Positions 14,818 through 24,560 of a stretch of 26,285 nucleotides of DNA are shown here, one piece after another. Each line of letters opens with the position of its first letter. Position 1 is the first letter of the stretch. The notes beneath the pieces were generated by a model. It did not search any database, was not told where the DNA came from, and was given only the letters and a program-made list of their open reading frames with translations. The stretch comes from Candidatus Muiribacterium halophilum (GTDB lineage: Bacteria; Muiribacteriota; Muiribacteriia; Muiribacteriales; Muiribacteriaceae). Made by a program: the position numbers and the translations under genes. Location: assembly GCA_023228995.1 (NCBI GenBank), contig JALOAD010000046.1, forward strand, positions 1 to 26,285, in the 5' to 3' direction.

Positions 14818-16780
14818 GTATTTCCTCCAGCACTTTAATCCTATCTCTTAACTCAGCTGCTTTTTCAAAATTAAGAAGACTTGCCATTGTTTTCATATCA
14901 TATTTTAAATTGTTAATTTGTTTTTTTAAATCTTTTACATCTTTTAGCTCATTTATATTTTCTTCTGCAATACTTTCTTCTTTAGTCATTTCTTCAAGAA
15001 GATTTAATTTTTTTGATTCTATATTTTTTGGAATAATATTATTTTTTAAATTAAAATCTATTTGTTTTTTTCTTCTTTCATCAATAATACTAATTGCTCT
15101 ATTCATAGAATTTGTCATTCTATCAGCAAAAATGATTACTTTGCCTTCAATATTCCTAGCACATCTTCCGCATAACTGAATAAGAGCTGAATCGCTTCTA
15201 AGAAATCCTTCTTTATCTCCATCAAATATTATTACAAGACCAACTTCAGGCAAATCTATACCTTCTCTTAAAAGATTTACACCTATTATTATATCAATTT
15301 CATCTCTTCTAAGTTCATTTATTATCTTTGTTCTATCAATTGTCTTTATCTCAGAATGTAGATATTTAACTCTAAAATCACGATTCAAAAGATATTCTGT
15401 AAGTTCTTCAGACATTTTTTTTGTCAATGTATTTATAATAACTTTAAGATTTTTTTCCTTTGCTATATTAAGCTCTTCAATTGTCTTGAATATCTGTCCT
15501 TCTGATTTAATAACAGTAATTTCAGGCTCAGTAATTCCAGTTGGCCTTACTATAAGTTGAGTTATGTTTTCTTTAGCTATTTCATTTTCATATTTACCTG
15601 GAGTTGCACTAACATAAATAGTCTGACCTTTTCTTTCTTCAAATTCTTTAAAATTAAGAGGTCTGTTATCATAAGCTGAAGGAAGTCTAAAACCATAATC
15701 TATGAGATTTTTTTTTCTAGCATTATCTCCTTTAAACATACCACCTATTTGAGGTATTGTAATATGAGATTCATCTACTATGAGCAAATAATCATCTGAA
15801 AAATAAGGAATAAGACTCCATGGAGCTTCTCCTGCTTTTCTACCATCAAAATATCTTGAATAATTTTCAATTCCTTTACAATATCCAAATTCTTTTATCA
15901 TCTCAACATCATATCTTGTCCTTTCTTCAATTCTTTGTGCTTCTATAAGTTTACCATTATCTTTAAAAAACTTAATTCTATCAAACATTTCTTCTTTTAT
16001 TTGAGAAATTGCATTTTTTATATTTTTATCAGGAATAATATAATGTTTTGCAGGAAAAATTTTAATTTCATCCAATTCATCAAGTAAAATACCTTCTGGA
16101 AAACTATATAAAGATATTTTTTCTATTTCATCATCAAAAAATTCAATTCTAATATATTCACCATCAAAATATGGAGGAGTTATATCAATAATTTCACCTC
16201 TCACTCTAAACAATCCATTTCCAACTGAAAAATCATTTCTTTCATAATGAATATCTATAAGTTTTTCTATAAATTCTTCACGATTAATTGTATTTCCTTT
16301 TTGAAGTAAAATACTTGCATTTATATAAAAATCAGGTTTACCTATATTATATATTGCAGATACAGAAGATACTACAATTACATCATTTCTTGAAAGCAAA
16401 GAAGCTGTTGCATTATGTCTTAATCTATCTATTTGTTCATTTATTCCAGCATCTTTTTCAATATATGTATCAGTATGAACAATATAGCTTTCAGGCTGAA
16501 AATAATCATAATATGATACAAAATATTCAACAGCATTATAAGGAAAAAATAATTTGAATTCATTAAATAACTGTGCTGCCAGAGTTTTGTTATGAGTAAG
16601 AATAAGAACTGGTCTCTGAACTTTTTGTATAATATTAGCTATAGCAAAAGTTTTACCAGACCCTGTAACTCCAAGAAGTATCTGATTATCAACACCTTTA
16701 TTTAATTTTTGAGAAATTATATCTATTGCTTGCGGCTGATCTCCTGCTGGGCTAAAAGGAGAAACTAGCTTGAATTGCAT
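14798..16780 (-). CDS. uvrB: UvrABC excinuclease subunit B
   Basis: Damage-verifying helicase-like ATPase of nucleotide excision repair. Walker A GVTGSGKT is at 37-44. The lesion-probing beta-hairpin region with its aromatic and acidic signature (VSYYDYFQPE, then DTYIEKDAGINEQIDRLR) follows at about 88-122. The helicase motifs include DESH, 'YVSATPG' and, near the end of domain 3, 'QLCGRCARN' in place of the usual QRxGRAxRN. A C-terminal UVR domain (about 622-658, containing LNFEKAAELRDRI) docks onto UvrC. The 660-residue length is standard. ATG at 16780 directly follows the mutS stop, with AAGGAG inside the last mutS codons. Position between mutS and uvrC places mismatch and excision repair in one transcript. 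Confidence 0.98.
   Translation of the reverse strand: MQFKLVSPFSPAGDQPQAIDIISQKLNKGVDNQILLGVTGSGKTFAIANIIQKVQRPVLILTHNKTLAAQLFNEFKLFFPYNAVEYFVSYYDYFQPESYIVHTDTYIEKDAGINEQIDRLRHNATASLLSRNDVIVVSSVSAIYNIGKPDFYINASILLQKGNTINREEFIEKLIDIHYERNDFSVGNGLFRVRGEIIDITPPYFDGEYIRIEFFDDEIEKISLYSFPEGILLDELDEIKIFPAKHYIIPDKNIKNAISQIKEEMFDRIKFFKDNGKLIEAQRIEERTRYDVEMIKEFGYCKGIENYSRYFDGRKAGEAPWSLIPYFSDDYLLIVDESHITIPQIGGMFKGDNARKKNLIDYGFRLPSAYDNRPLNFKEFEERKGQTIYVSATPGKYENEIAKENITQLIVRPTGITEPEITVIKSEGQIFKTIEELNIAKEKNLKVIINTLTKKMSEELTEYLLNRDFRVKYLHSEIKTIDRTKIINELRRDEIDIIIGVNLLREGIDLPEVGLVIIFDGDKEGFLRSDSALIQLCGRCARNIEGKVIIFADRMTNSMNRAISIIDERRKKQIDFNLKNNIIPKNIESKKLNLLEEMTKEESIAEENINELKDVKDLKKQINNLKYDMKTMASLLNFEKAAELRDRIKVLEEILARNSR
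14824..14828 (-). promoter_or_regulatory. Ribosome binding site fixing the uvrC TTG start
   Basis: A perfect GGAGG on the minus strand lies six bases before TTG at 14817-14815, inside the last codons of uvrB. No ATG or GTG occurs between it and the conserved PDKPGVYLF start of the GIY-YIG domain. Confidence 0.75.
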
Positions 16781-19387
16781 TTATAATCTCCTTATCTTAT
16801 TTTTAAGTTTATTCAGCCTATTAAGAGCATTTAAAGGAGTTAAACTGTTAATATCTATGTTTTTTATATCATCTATTACTGATATCATTTCACCATATTT
16901 AAAATATTTTTCTGTCGCTGTATTACCAAAAAGATCAAGCTGATTATTGTCAGCTTTTTTTGTTTCAATAAATTTCATAGTTACAAACTCTTTATTTTTT
17001 TTTGAATTATTGTTTTCAGATATATCATCTTCAAAATGGCTTAAAAGATCTTCTGCTCTTTTAATTACTGAATGTGGAACACCAGCAAGTTTTGCAACAT
17101 GAATACCATAACTTCTATCAGCTCTACCACTTATTATTTTATGAAGAAATACAAGTTCATTACCTTCTTCAATTATTGCAACATTGAAATTTTTAACACC
17201 TTTAATATTTTCCTCAATTTCTGTAAGTTCATGATAATGAGTTGCAAACATAGAAAAAGCACCAGTAGTTGCAAGATATTCTGATATAGCCCAAGCAATT
17301 GAAAGACCATCATAAGTTGAAGTTCCACGACCTATTTCATCAAGTATTACAAGACTTTTATTATCAGCTCCTTTTAATATATCAGCTGTTTCCATCATCT
17401 CAACCATAAAAGTAGATTGTCCCATTGTAAGATTGTCAGATGCACCAATTCTTGTAAATATTTTATTCATAACACCAATACAAGCATAGGAAGCAGGAAC
17501 AAAACAACCAGTTTGGGCCATTATCACTATAATAGCAATTTGTCTTATATATGTACTTTTACCAGCCATGTTTGGACCTGTTATTATATGAAAAAAACCA
17601 TGTTCCCGATTAAGAAGACAATCATTAGGTATAAAATCATCTTTAAGTACTTTTTCTACTACAGGATGTCTTCCATCTCTAATATCAATAATTTCTTTAT
17701 CTGACATTTCTGGTCTAACATAATTGTTTCTATAAGCACATTCAGCCATTGAAAAAAAACAGTCTAAAACCGCAATATTTTCAGCAATCTGCTTTAATTC
17801 TTCAAATTTTTCAAGAACTTTAACTTTAATATCAGAAAAAAGTTTTTCTTCTAAATTCTGTATTTTTTCTTTTGCACCAAGTATAAAAGCTTCTTTATCT
17901 TTAAGTTCAGAGGTAAAATATCTTTCAGCATTTGTCATTGTACTTTTTCTAATATATTCATCAGGAACTTTATCAATATTGCTTTTAGATATTTCTATAA
18001 AATAACCTGAAACTTTATTATAAGAAACTTTAAGATTTTTTATACCAGTTTTATTTCTTTCTTGTTGTTCAAGAGCTGCAAGCCATTGTTTACTATTTTT
18101 TGAAATTTGCCTTAATTCATCAAGTTCCTGACAAAATCCTTTTTTTATAAATCCACCATCACTAACTTTTGCAGAAGGTTCATCTACAATAGAATTTTCT
18201 ATAAAAATAGAAATATCATCTGAAACTGGAATTTTCTTAATAAATTCACATAATAAATCAGAAAAAATATTACTTTTTTTAAGTTTTGCTACTGAATTCA
18301 ATGAATCTTTGAGCGAATTTAAATCTCTTGGAGAAGCTGAAGTCAATGTAAGACGATTTATAATTCTTTCTATATCTTTTATATTATTAAGTTTTTCTTC
18401 AAGTTCTCTTCTCATAGCAGAGTAAACAAATATATCATTAACAAAATCATGTCTTTTTTTAATTTCTTCAATATCTTTAAGAGGATTTAAAATCCAATTT
18501 CTAAATTTTCTTGCTCCCATTGCTGTTTTAGTATAATTCAAAACATTAAACAATGTAGATTTTGCATTATCTGAATTTAAAGGCATTGTAATCTCAAGAT
18601 TTCTTTGAGCAGAAATATCCATATAAACATATTTATCTATTGAATAATTAACAATATCCTTAATATTAGAAATAAAAGATTTTTGTGTTTCTTCAAGATA
18701 ATTTAAAAGAATTAGACAGTTGTTTTTTTCATATTTATTTTTTATTTTCTTTAAAAGATTATTGTAATTATTTTCTTGTTCTAAATTATCTATATTTATG
18801 TTTGTAGAATAAAAGTTATTCCGTATGGCATTGCCCGATACAGAGTTTACATTTTGAATATTATATAAAATTTCAGCTGGATTTATTTTAAAAAGTTCAC
18901 TCATAAAATCATCTTGACTAGTTCTTGTGCTATAAAATTCCCCAGTGCTAAGATCACAGTAACTTATATAAATAAAATCAGCCTGATAGACTGAGCAAAG
19001 ATAATTACTTGAAAACATTTCAAGTACATCTTCTTCAATAAGTGTACCTGGAGTTATTGTCCTAACAACTTCTCTTTTAACAATATCTTTTGAATTTGGT
19101 AATGAAACTTGTTCACAAACTGAAATTTTAAACCCTTTTTTTATTAGACGATTTATATATATAGCAGCAGCATGATAAGGAACACCTGCCATTGGTATAG
19201 GATTATCTGATTTTTTGTTTCTGCATGTAAGAGTAATATCAAGTTCTTTAGATACAGTTATTGCATCTTCAAAAAACATTTCATAAAAATCACCTAATCT
19301 AAAAAATAAAATAGAATCTTTATGCTGATTTTTTATATCAACATACTGTTGCATAACAGGAGTTAAATTTTCATAATCAAAACTCAT
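16781..19387 (-). CDS. mutS: DNA mismatch repair protein MutS
   Basis: Mismatch-recognition ATPase, 868 residues, full length for MutS1. The N-terminal mismatch-binding domain has the F-x-E wedge F34-Y35-E36. Connector, lever and clamp domains follow, then the ATPase with Walker A GPNMAGKST (604-612), 'GASDNLTMGQSTF' (648-660) and Walker B VILDEIGRGTS (680-690). Near the C-terminus QLDLF matches the sliding-clamp-binding motif, and the last segment (SLTPLNALNRLNKLK) is the usual MutS dimerisation tail. ATG at 19387 overlaps the amidase stop by four bases (ATGA). No mutL is in the window, although mutS and mutL are often neighbours; here uvrB takes the next position. Confidence 0.98.
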   Translation of the reverse strand: MSFDYENLTPVMQQYVDIKNQHKDSILFFRLGDFYEMFFEDAITVSKELDITLTCRNKKSDNPIPMAGVPYHAAAIYINRLIKKGFKISVCEQVSLPNSKDIVKREVVRTITPGTLIEEDVLEMFSSNYLCSVYQADFIYISYCDLSTGEFYSTRTSQDDFMSELFKINPAEILYNIQNVNSVSGNAIRNNFYSTNINIDNLEQENNYNNLLKKIKNKYEKNNCLILLNYLEETQKSFISNIKDIVNYSIDKYVYMDISAQRNLEITMPLNSDNAKSTLFNVLNYTKTAMGARKFRNWILNPLKDIEEIKKRHDFVNDIFVYSAMRRELEEKLNNIKDIERIINRLTLTSASPRDLNSLKDSLNSVAKLKKSNIFSDLLCEFIKKIPVSDDISIFIENSIVDEPSAKVSDGGFIKKGFCQELDELRQISKNSKQWLAALEQQERNKTGIKNLKVSYNKVSGYFIEISKSNIDKVPDEYIRKSTMTNAERYFTSELKDKEAFILGAKEKIQNLEEKLFSDIKVKVLEKFEELKQIAENIAVLDCFFSMAECAYRNNYVRPEMSDKEIIDIRDGRHPVVEKVLKDDFIPNDCLLNREHGFFHIITGPNMAGKSTYIRQIAIIVIMAQTGCFVPASYACIGVMNKIFTRIGASDNLTMGQSTFMVEMMETADILKGADNKSLVILDEIGRGTSTYDGLSIAWAISEYLATTGAFSMFATHYHELTEIEENIKGVKNFNVAIIEEGNELVFLHKIISGRADRSYGIHVAKLAGVPHSVIKRAEDLLSHFEDDISENNNSKKNKEFVTMKFIETKKADNNQLDLFGNTATEKYFKYGEMISVIDDIKNIDINSLTPLNALNRLNKLKNKIRRL

Positions 19388-20616
19388 TTAACACTCTCTT
19401 TAAAATAATCACCATATTTTTCTAAATCAATTCTTTTGCCGTATGGCATTATTTTTTCACTTTCTTCTTCAATTTTATGAATACCAGTATTTACGCAAAA
19501 AATTCCATAAGCAATATATTTTGCAATATTTTCTTTATTTTCAAGCAAAATTTTTCTATCATGTGTACTATAAATATTACCAAGTTCAAGAGCTGCTGTA
19601 ATAGAATTATTAAAAATACATACTGAAAAATCTGAAGCTCTTTCCTCGAGTATATTATAATCTATATTTTGTTCAACATTTAAAAAATAACTTACATATC
19701 TTAATATTTCATTTGAAAAATAAAGATTATCTCCTCCTAATCCCTCATATCCACCAGACCTTCTCATCTTTTCATTTATTGATTCTTCTCTATCTTTAAA
19801 TAATTTTTCTTCATCGTATTTCCATGTAAGCATTTCATTTCTTCTACCAATAAATCTACCATCATTTTTTAATCCAGTAAAATACGTATTGGCATCATTT
19901 ATCATAAAACCTTCAACTGCATAGCTTCTTGACCTAACATTCCATTTGGAATAGAATTCATTTTCAATTAAAATATCACGATTTTCTTTATTTTTTATAA
20001 TATAATCAAAAGTTTCAATTGATGGAGCAAAAAACGAAAGCATTCCTCTATAATCTTCAGACTCAACAAAATTAAGATGTAAAGATAATGTAAAATGAGG
20101 TTTTATAGAATTTATCCTCGATAATTTTCCTTTAAATATCTTATCTTTATGAGGTGAATCAAAAGTCCTGTAAAATCTATTCACATTTTTTTCAGTTAAA
20201 TTTAAAACTTCAGCACTATTATCTCTTGATAAAAAAACTTTAAAATTTTTTTTCTTTTCAGAATTTAAAAAAATATTATGTTTTTTTAAAAAATCTCGCA
20301 TTTCTTCATATCCTGTAATTGTATTCAAATCTTCAACATATTTTTTTATAAGTATTGCTAGCTCATAAACATATTCATGCTCTTTTATATTTTCAAATAT
20401 TCCACCATAATTATAATAATTAAGAAAAGTTTTTTTAGGTTCATACCAATTATCACCACCATCTTTATTTCCATATTCTGGTAAACCACCATGTCCAGGA
20501 TCAATACAAATTATTATTTCATCATGAACAGAAATATTTGTTAATTTTGAAAAAAAGAATATTATTATAGAAAAAACAAATAAAGCAATTAATAGTTTTA
20601 TGAACTTTTTAAACAT
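19384..20616 (-). CDS. Membrane-anchored N-acetylmuramoyl-L-alanine amidase (Amidase_3), with insertions
   Basis: Predicted zinc amidase cutting the bond between MurNAc and the stem peptide in periplasmic peptidoglycan. An uncleaved signal-anchor helix (about 5-23) is followed by IDPGHGG (38-44, zinc ligand H42), a glutamate in KEHEYVYELA (zinc ligand, E79 or E81), SLHLN (178-182, zinc ligand H180) and the catalytic-type glutamate in AALELGN (E344). All Amidase_3 landmarks are present and in order. The spacing is unusual: about 164 residues lie between SLHLN and the last glutamate, far more than in standard Amidase_3 domains, and the stretch before SLHLN is also long. The inserts look like no domain I recognise. 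ATG at 20616 overlaps the miaB stop by eight bases. Confidence 0.82.
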   Translation of the reverse strand: MFKKFIKLLIALFVFSIIIFFFSKLTNISVHDEIIICIDPGHGGLPEYGNKDGGDNWYEPKKTFLNYYNYGGIFENIKEHEYVYELAILIKKYVEDLNTITGYEEMRDFLKKHNIFLNSEKKKNFKVFLSRDNSAEVLNLTEKNVNRFYRTFDSPHKDKIFKGKLSRINSIKPHFTLSLHLNFVESEDYRGMLSFFAPSIETFDYIIKNKENRDILIENEFYSKWNVRSRSYAVEGFMINDANTYFTGLKNDGRFIGRRNEMLTWKYDEEKLFKDREESINEKMRRSGGYEGLGGDNLYFSNEILRYVSYFLNVEQNIDYNILEERASDFSVCIFNNSITAALELGNIYSTHDRKILLENKENIAKYIAYGIFCVNTGIHKIEEESEKIMPYGKRIDLEKYGDYFKESVK

Positions 20617-21916
20617 TTATCTTTTCCCCAATAAGCGTCCAATGAAGACCTTCTGTTATTTTAACATCTACAAAATTTCCAATAAGAGAATCATCACCTT
20701 TAAAAACAACAATTTTATTTGAAGTAGTTCTCCCCTGTAATCTAGTTTTATTTTTATCCCATCCTTCAACAAGAATATTATAAACTTTTCCTTCAAGTTT
20801 TTTGTTTATTTCAATAGATATATCATTTTGAATATCAATAAGTCTTTTTATTCTTTCTTTTTTTATTTCCTCAGGTATCTGTTCCTCAAACTCTGCTGCT
20901 TTCGTACCTGTTCTAATTGAGTAAATAAATGTATGAGCACTATCAAATCTTAAATCCTGAACAAGTTTTATAGTTTGATTAAAATCCTCTTCTGTTTCAC
21001 CTGGAAATCCGACAATTATATCTGTTGTCAACGCAGCATTAGGCAATTCTTGTCTTACAAATTCTATTTTTTTTCTATACTCATTAACAGTATATTTTCT
21101 ATTCATCTTTTTTAAAATATTATCTGAACCTGCTTGAAATGGTAAATGAATATGATCACATAAATTCTTACCGTTTTTAATAGCATTTACAATTGTTTCA
21201 TTAAAATCTTTAGGATGAGATGTCATAAATCTTATTCTTGGTATAAGATTTTGTTTATCTAGTCTTATCATTAATTCAGCAAAATCTATATTTTCATCAA
21301 GACCTTTACCATAAGAATTAACATTTTGACCTAACAAAGTTACATCTTTAACTCCACATTCGGCAAGATATTTAAATTCATCCTCGATTATATTATATTT
21401 TTTACTTATCTCATGACCTCTTACATATGGAACAATACAATATGAACAATAATTATCACAACCTTTCATTATTGAAAGCCAGCTCTGATAAGGATGTTCT
21501 ATTAAACCTTTTTCACTTTCACCAATAAATTCTCTTTCTTTAAAATCTCCAATGAATTTTATACCTTTTCTTGCTTCATTTATTATTTCAGGTATTTTGG
21601 ATATTTCTTGAGGTCCAATAGCAAAATCCACATGAGGAACTTTTTTAAATAAAGATTTTTTATCTTTTTGAACAAGACAACCTGCCATTCCAATAATAAG
21701 ATAAGGATTCAAATATTTAAATTTTTTCAAAAAATTAACTCTTCCATATATTCTCTTCTCAGCACTTTCTCTCACACAACAAGTATTGATAATTATAAGA
21801 GAAGCATTTTCTATCTTATCAGTAAAATCATAACCACATTCTTTAACATATTTTTTAATAATCTCACTATCGTGTACATTCATCTGACAACCATAAGTCA
21901 TTATAATCGCTTTCAT
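20609..21916 (-). CDS. miaB: tRNA-2-methylthio-N6-dimethylallyladenosine synthase MiaB
   Basis: Radical SAM methylthiotransferase that converts i6A37 to ms2i6A37 in tRNAs reading UNN codons. The N-terminal MTTase domain has the auxiliary-cluster cysteines C10, C46 and C80 (YGCQMN, NTCCVRE, GMAGC), the radical SAM motif C153, C157, C160 (CDNYCSYC), and a C-terminal TRAM domain (from about 370). 'NTC.VRE' and 'GCDNYCSYCIVPYVRG' are diagnostic of MiaB rather than RimO. Three ATG codons run in a row at 21922, 21919 and 21916. The third is chosen because GGAGG lies six bases before it, whereas the first ATG abuts that site. With this start the gene begins two bases after the upstream TPR stop. Confidence 0.96.
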   Translation of the reverse strand: MKAIIMTYGCQMNVHDSEIIKKYVKECGYDFTDKIENASLIIINTCCVRESAEKRIYGRVNFLKKFKYLNPYLIIGMAGCLVQKDKKSLFKKVPHVDFAIGPQEISKIPEIINEARKGIKFIGDFKEREFIGESEKGLIEHPYQSWLSIMKGCDNYCSYCIVPYVRGHEISKKYNIIEDEFKYLAECGVKDVTLLGQNVNSYGKGLDENIDFAELMIRLDKQNLIPRIRFMTSHPKDFNETIVNAIKNGKNLCDHIHLPFQAGSDNILKKMNRKYTVNEYRKKIEFVRQELPNAALTTDIIVGFPGETEEDFNQTIKLVQDLRFDSAHTFIYSIRTGTKAAEFEEQIPEEIKKERIKRLIDIQNDISIEINKKLEGKVYNILVEGWDKNKTRLQGRTTSNKIVVFKGDDSLIGNFVDVKITEGLHWTLIGEKINV

Positions 21917-21918
21917 CA

Positions 21919-23616
21919 TCATCCTCCGGCTTTCTGCTGATAATAGTATTCAACATACTGAGTTACCATATCATTGTCAGGAGCAAGTTCTTTAGCTCTC
22001 TCTAATATTTGAATAGCACTATCTATCATTCTTGACTCTGAACTTATCTCCCATTTTTTAAAGTAAGCAATTGAAAGACTTATATAAGCATCAATAAATT
22101 TTTCATCTCTTGAGAGAACATTGTTAAAATTAGTTATAGCTTCATCAAATCTATTTGTCTTAGTATATAAATTACCAAGCACAATATAAGCTTCAATAAA
22201 ATCAGCATCAATATTCAATACTTGTTTCATTTTAGCTTCAGATTTTTCATATTCAGACTGTTCTGAATAAATATTTCCCATTTTATATAAAACAGTTTTA
22301 TTATCAGGTTCTAATACCAATGCTTGCTCATAATTTTTAAGAGCTTCATAATAATTTCTTTCAAGAAAGTAAATTTCACCATAAGTAAAATATATTTCTG
22401 CATTGTCTTTTATCTTTTCAACAGCCATGTCAAGATATTTTCTTGCATCAGAAAATTCTCCTCTTTTAAAATGATTAAATCCAAGAAGCATGTAGATTTC
22501 TTCCTTTTTTTCGGTTTTTATCAAAGCTTTTCTCGCTTGTTCTATACTTTTAGCATAATTTTGATTTCTATAAAAATTATTTGCCTTCATCCATAATGCT
22601 TCAAAAGAATCTGGGTCTAAAACTATCTTAGAACGATCTCTAAATTTTTCAACAAGAAATTTTATATTTTCTTTATGCATTTTAGGAGCATATTCATAAG
22701 CTTTGGAATAATAAGAAAAAGCCTGATCTATATCAAGAAATTCACCATATAAATAGCCAGAAAAATAATTAAAAAACCAGTCTTTTTCAAAAAATGGATA
22801 TAATATTTTTAAAAGATTATCAATAATAAATTTTCTATTATAAAAAAATATTGAAAGTTCAGACGGCATATCAAGATATTCAAGTCTATCGACTTTTTGC
22901 TTTTCAAATTCTTTTGCAAATTCTATGTCAAGAAGATTTTTTTCATCAATTATCCTTATAAAAGCCCCAATATCAGTATTATCAAATTTATCATCAAACA
23001 ATCTTACTAAAGTAGTGATATAATCCTTTTTTTTAAGATAACAAGCAGTATATGACATATAAAGAATATATTCTGGATTCTGACTTATATAAAAAGATTT
23101 TTTAAAATAAGTAAGTGCAAGTTCAGGATTATCAAACATCTCAATTTTACCAAGAAAAAAATAAGCCTGAGAAAAATTAGAATTAAGTTTTAAAGATTTT
23201 TCAGCATACTCAATAGCTTTTGATATATTATCAGCATTAACATAATATTGAGCAAGATCAAGCAATTTTTTTTCATCAGTTCTAATTACATATACAGGAT
23301 AACCAAAAGTATGAACTCTATCTTCAATAGGTTTAATATTAAGTAATCTCTTTTTTATAATATATTTATAATCGATTTTAAAAGCATCTTTTTGTTTTTC
23401 AAGAATAATATCTTTGAAATCTCTTAAATCAGTATTTGATGGCATTTTTTCAATAGCTTTATCAATACTTTCTATTGCTTTATCAAATTTTTTATTTTCT
23501 AAAAGCCACTTAGCATTATAATACCAGTTTTCTACTTTAAAAGGCATATTTTCTAAAGAAATAACCGTAAACGAAATTAAAATAAAAAGAACTATAAATA
23601 TATAATTTTTTGACAT
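21919..23616 (-). CDS. Exported TPR-repeat protein
   Basis: A 565-residue protein with an N-terminal signal sequence (basic SKN, hydrophobic core to about residue 19, possible cleavage after VIS) and no lipobox cysteine, so it is probably periplasmic or tethered by the signal. The body is mostly tetratricopeptide repeats. One unit lies near 32-62, a pair near 120-180, and a regular run of about five from residue 340 to 560 (for example EIYMLLGFNHFKRGEFSDARKY and YKMGNIYSEQSEYEKSEAKM). A less regular middle section (about 185-330) also looks helical. No catalytic domain is visible. ATG at 23616 lacks a good ribosome site. The gene lies between the sigma factor and miaB; nothing in its context defines a partner. 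Confidence 0.8.
   Translation of the reverse strand: MSKNYIFIVLFILISFTVISLENMPFKVENWYYNAKWLLENKKFDKAIESIDKAIEKMPSNTDLRDFKDIILEKQKDAFKIDYKYIIKKRLLNIKPIEDRVHTFGYPVYVIRTDEKKLLDLAQYYVNADNISKAIEYAEKSLKLNSNFSQAYFFLGKIEMFDNPELALTYFKKSFYISQNPEYILYMSYTACYLKKKDYITTLVRLFDDKFDNTDIGAFIRIIDEKNLLDIEFAKEFEKQKVDRLEYLDMPSELSIFFYNRKFIIDNLLKILYPFFEKDWFFNYFSGYLYGEFLDIDQAFSYYSKAYEYAPKMHKENIKFLVEKFRDRSKIVLDPDSFEALWMKANNFYRNQNYAKSIEQARKALIKTEKKEEIYMLLGFNHFKRGEFSDARKYLDMAVEKIKDNAEIYFTYGEIYFLERNYYEALKNYEQALVLEPDNKTVLYKMGNIYSEQSEYEKSEAKMKQVLNIDADFIEAYIVLGNLYTKTNRFDEAITNFNNVLSRDEKFIDAYISLSIAYFKKWEISSESRMIDSAIQILERAKELAPDNDMVTQYVEYYYQQKAGG
21923..21927 (-). promoter_or_regulatory. Ribosome binding site selecting the third ATG of miaB
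   Basis: GGAGG on the minus strand directly precedes ATGATGATG. Spacing is 0, 3 and 6 bases to the three ATGs; six is the normal distance and the same as for uvrC here, so initiation at 21916 is favoured. The site lies in the final glycine codons of the upstream gene. Confidence 0.65.
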
Positions 23617-23664
23617 GTGGTAATTTTACAGAATTTATTACAAAATTTCAATTTAACAAGCTAA

Positions 23665-24549
23665 TTAATCTTTAAGATAATCCTGAAATTTCAACCTATT
23701 TTTATAATTTTTGAGTTTAACAAGAGCTTTTACCTCTACCTGTCTAACTCTTTCTCTAGTAACACCAATCACTTTCCCGATTTGTTCAAGTGTTTTAGGC
23801 TCATCATCTTCAAGTCCAAATCGAAGTATTATAACTTCACTTTCCTGTTCTGTAAGTTCTGATAAAACTTTTCTAATTTCTTCTTTTAGAATTTTATCAA
23901 AAACCTGATCATCTGGTTTTTCAAATTTTTGATCTTCAATAAAATCTCCAAAAACACTATCATCTTCGGTTTTTACAGGAATATCAAGAGATAATGGTTC
24001 ATGCATAAAACACAATATATCTTTTAATTTATCAGGAGATATTTGCATATCTTCAGCAATCTGTTCTACAGTATAATCCTGCTCATTTTCATCATATTTT
24101 CTGACAGTCTTTTTATAATTAGTTATAATATCTAAAATATGAATTGGAAGCCTTATAGTTTTTGATTGATCAGATATAGCCCTTATAATAGATTGCTTTA
24201 TCCACCAAGTAGCATAAGTTGAAAATCTAAATCCAAGTTTATAATCAAACTTTTCAATAGATCTTATAAGACCAATATTACCTTCCTGAATTAAATCTAA
24301 GAATAAAAGACCTCTATTAGAATATTTTTTGGCAATTGAAACAACAAGTCTAAGATTTGCCTTGATGAGAATTTTTCTTGCTTTGCTATCGCCATCTTTG
24401 ATTTTTTTGGCAAGTTCGACCTCTTCTTCAGAAGAAAGAAGACCAGTTTCATTTAATCTTCTTAAATATTGATTAATTATATCCTGAGAAAATGAATCAG
24501 GAATAAGTTCATCTTTAATATTTTTAATTTTATCCTTATTATCTACCAT
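23665..24549 (-). CDS. RpoD/RpoS-family RNA polymerase sigma factor
   Basis: Sigma-70 protein of 294 residues that directs RNA polymerase to promoters. Region 1.2 (about 20-50), region 2 with the core-binding and -10-reading helices ([45 protein letters not shown], about 65-130), region 3 (about 140-205) and region 4 (230-285) with the -35-reading helix [20 protein letters not shown] are all intact. Region 1.1 and any long non-conserved insert are missing, so the protein is far shorter than most primary RpoD proteins. It could be a compact housekeeping sigma or a group 2 (RpoS-like) factor, and sequence alone does not decide. ATG at 24549 has GGAG ten bases upstream. A 43-bp gap after accA holds a candidate promoter. 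Confidence 0.93.
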   Translation of the reverse strand: MVDNKDKIKNIKDELIPDSFSQDIINQYLRRLNETGLLSSEEEVELAKKIKDGDSKARKILIKANLRLVVSIAKKYSNRGLLFLDLIQEGNIGLIRSIEKFDYKLGFRFSTYATWWIKQSIIRAISDQSKTIRLPIHILDIITNYKKTVRKYDENEQDYTVEQIAEDMQISPDKLKDILCFMHEPLSLDIPVKTEDDSVFGDFIEDQKFEKPDDQVFDKILKEEIRKVLSELTEQESEVIILRFGLEDDEPKTLEQIGKVIGVTRERVRQVEVKALVKLKNYKNRLKFQDYLKD

Positions 24550-24560
24550 ATTTTATATAC

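Noticed and set aside
14808-15179. Plus-strand open frame of 123 codons
   Set aside because: It lies wholly antisense to uvrB, a clear conserved gene, and its low-complexity Ser/Phe/Ile composition is what the reverse complement of AT-rich codons gives.
16288-17704. Several plus-strand frames of 70-95 codons opposite uvrB and mutS
   Set aside because: They are shadows of conserved genes, with biased composition and no ribosome sites or recognisable domains.
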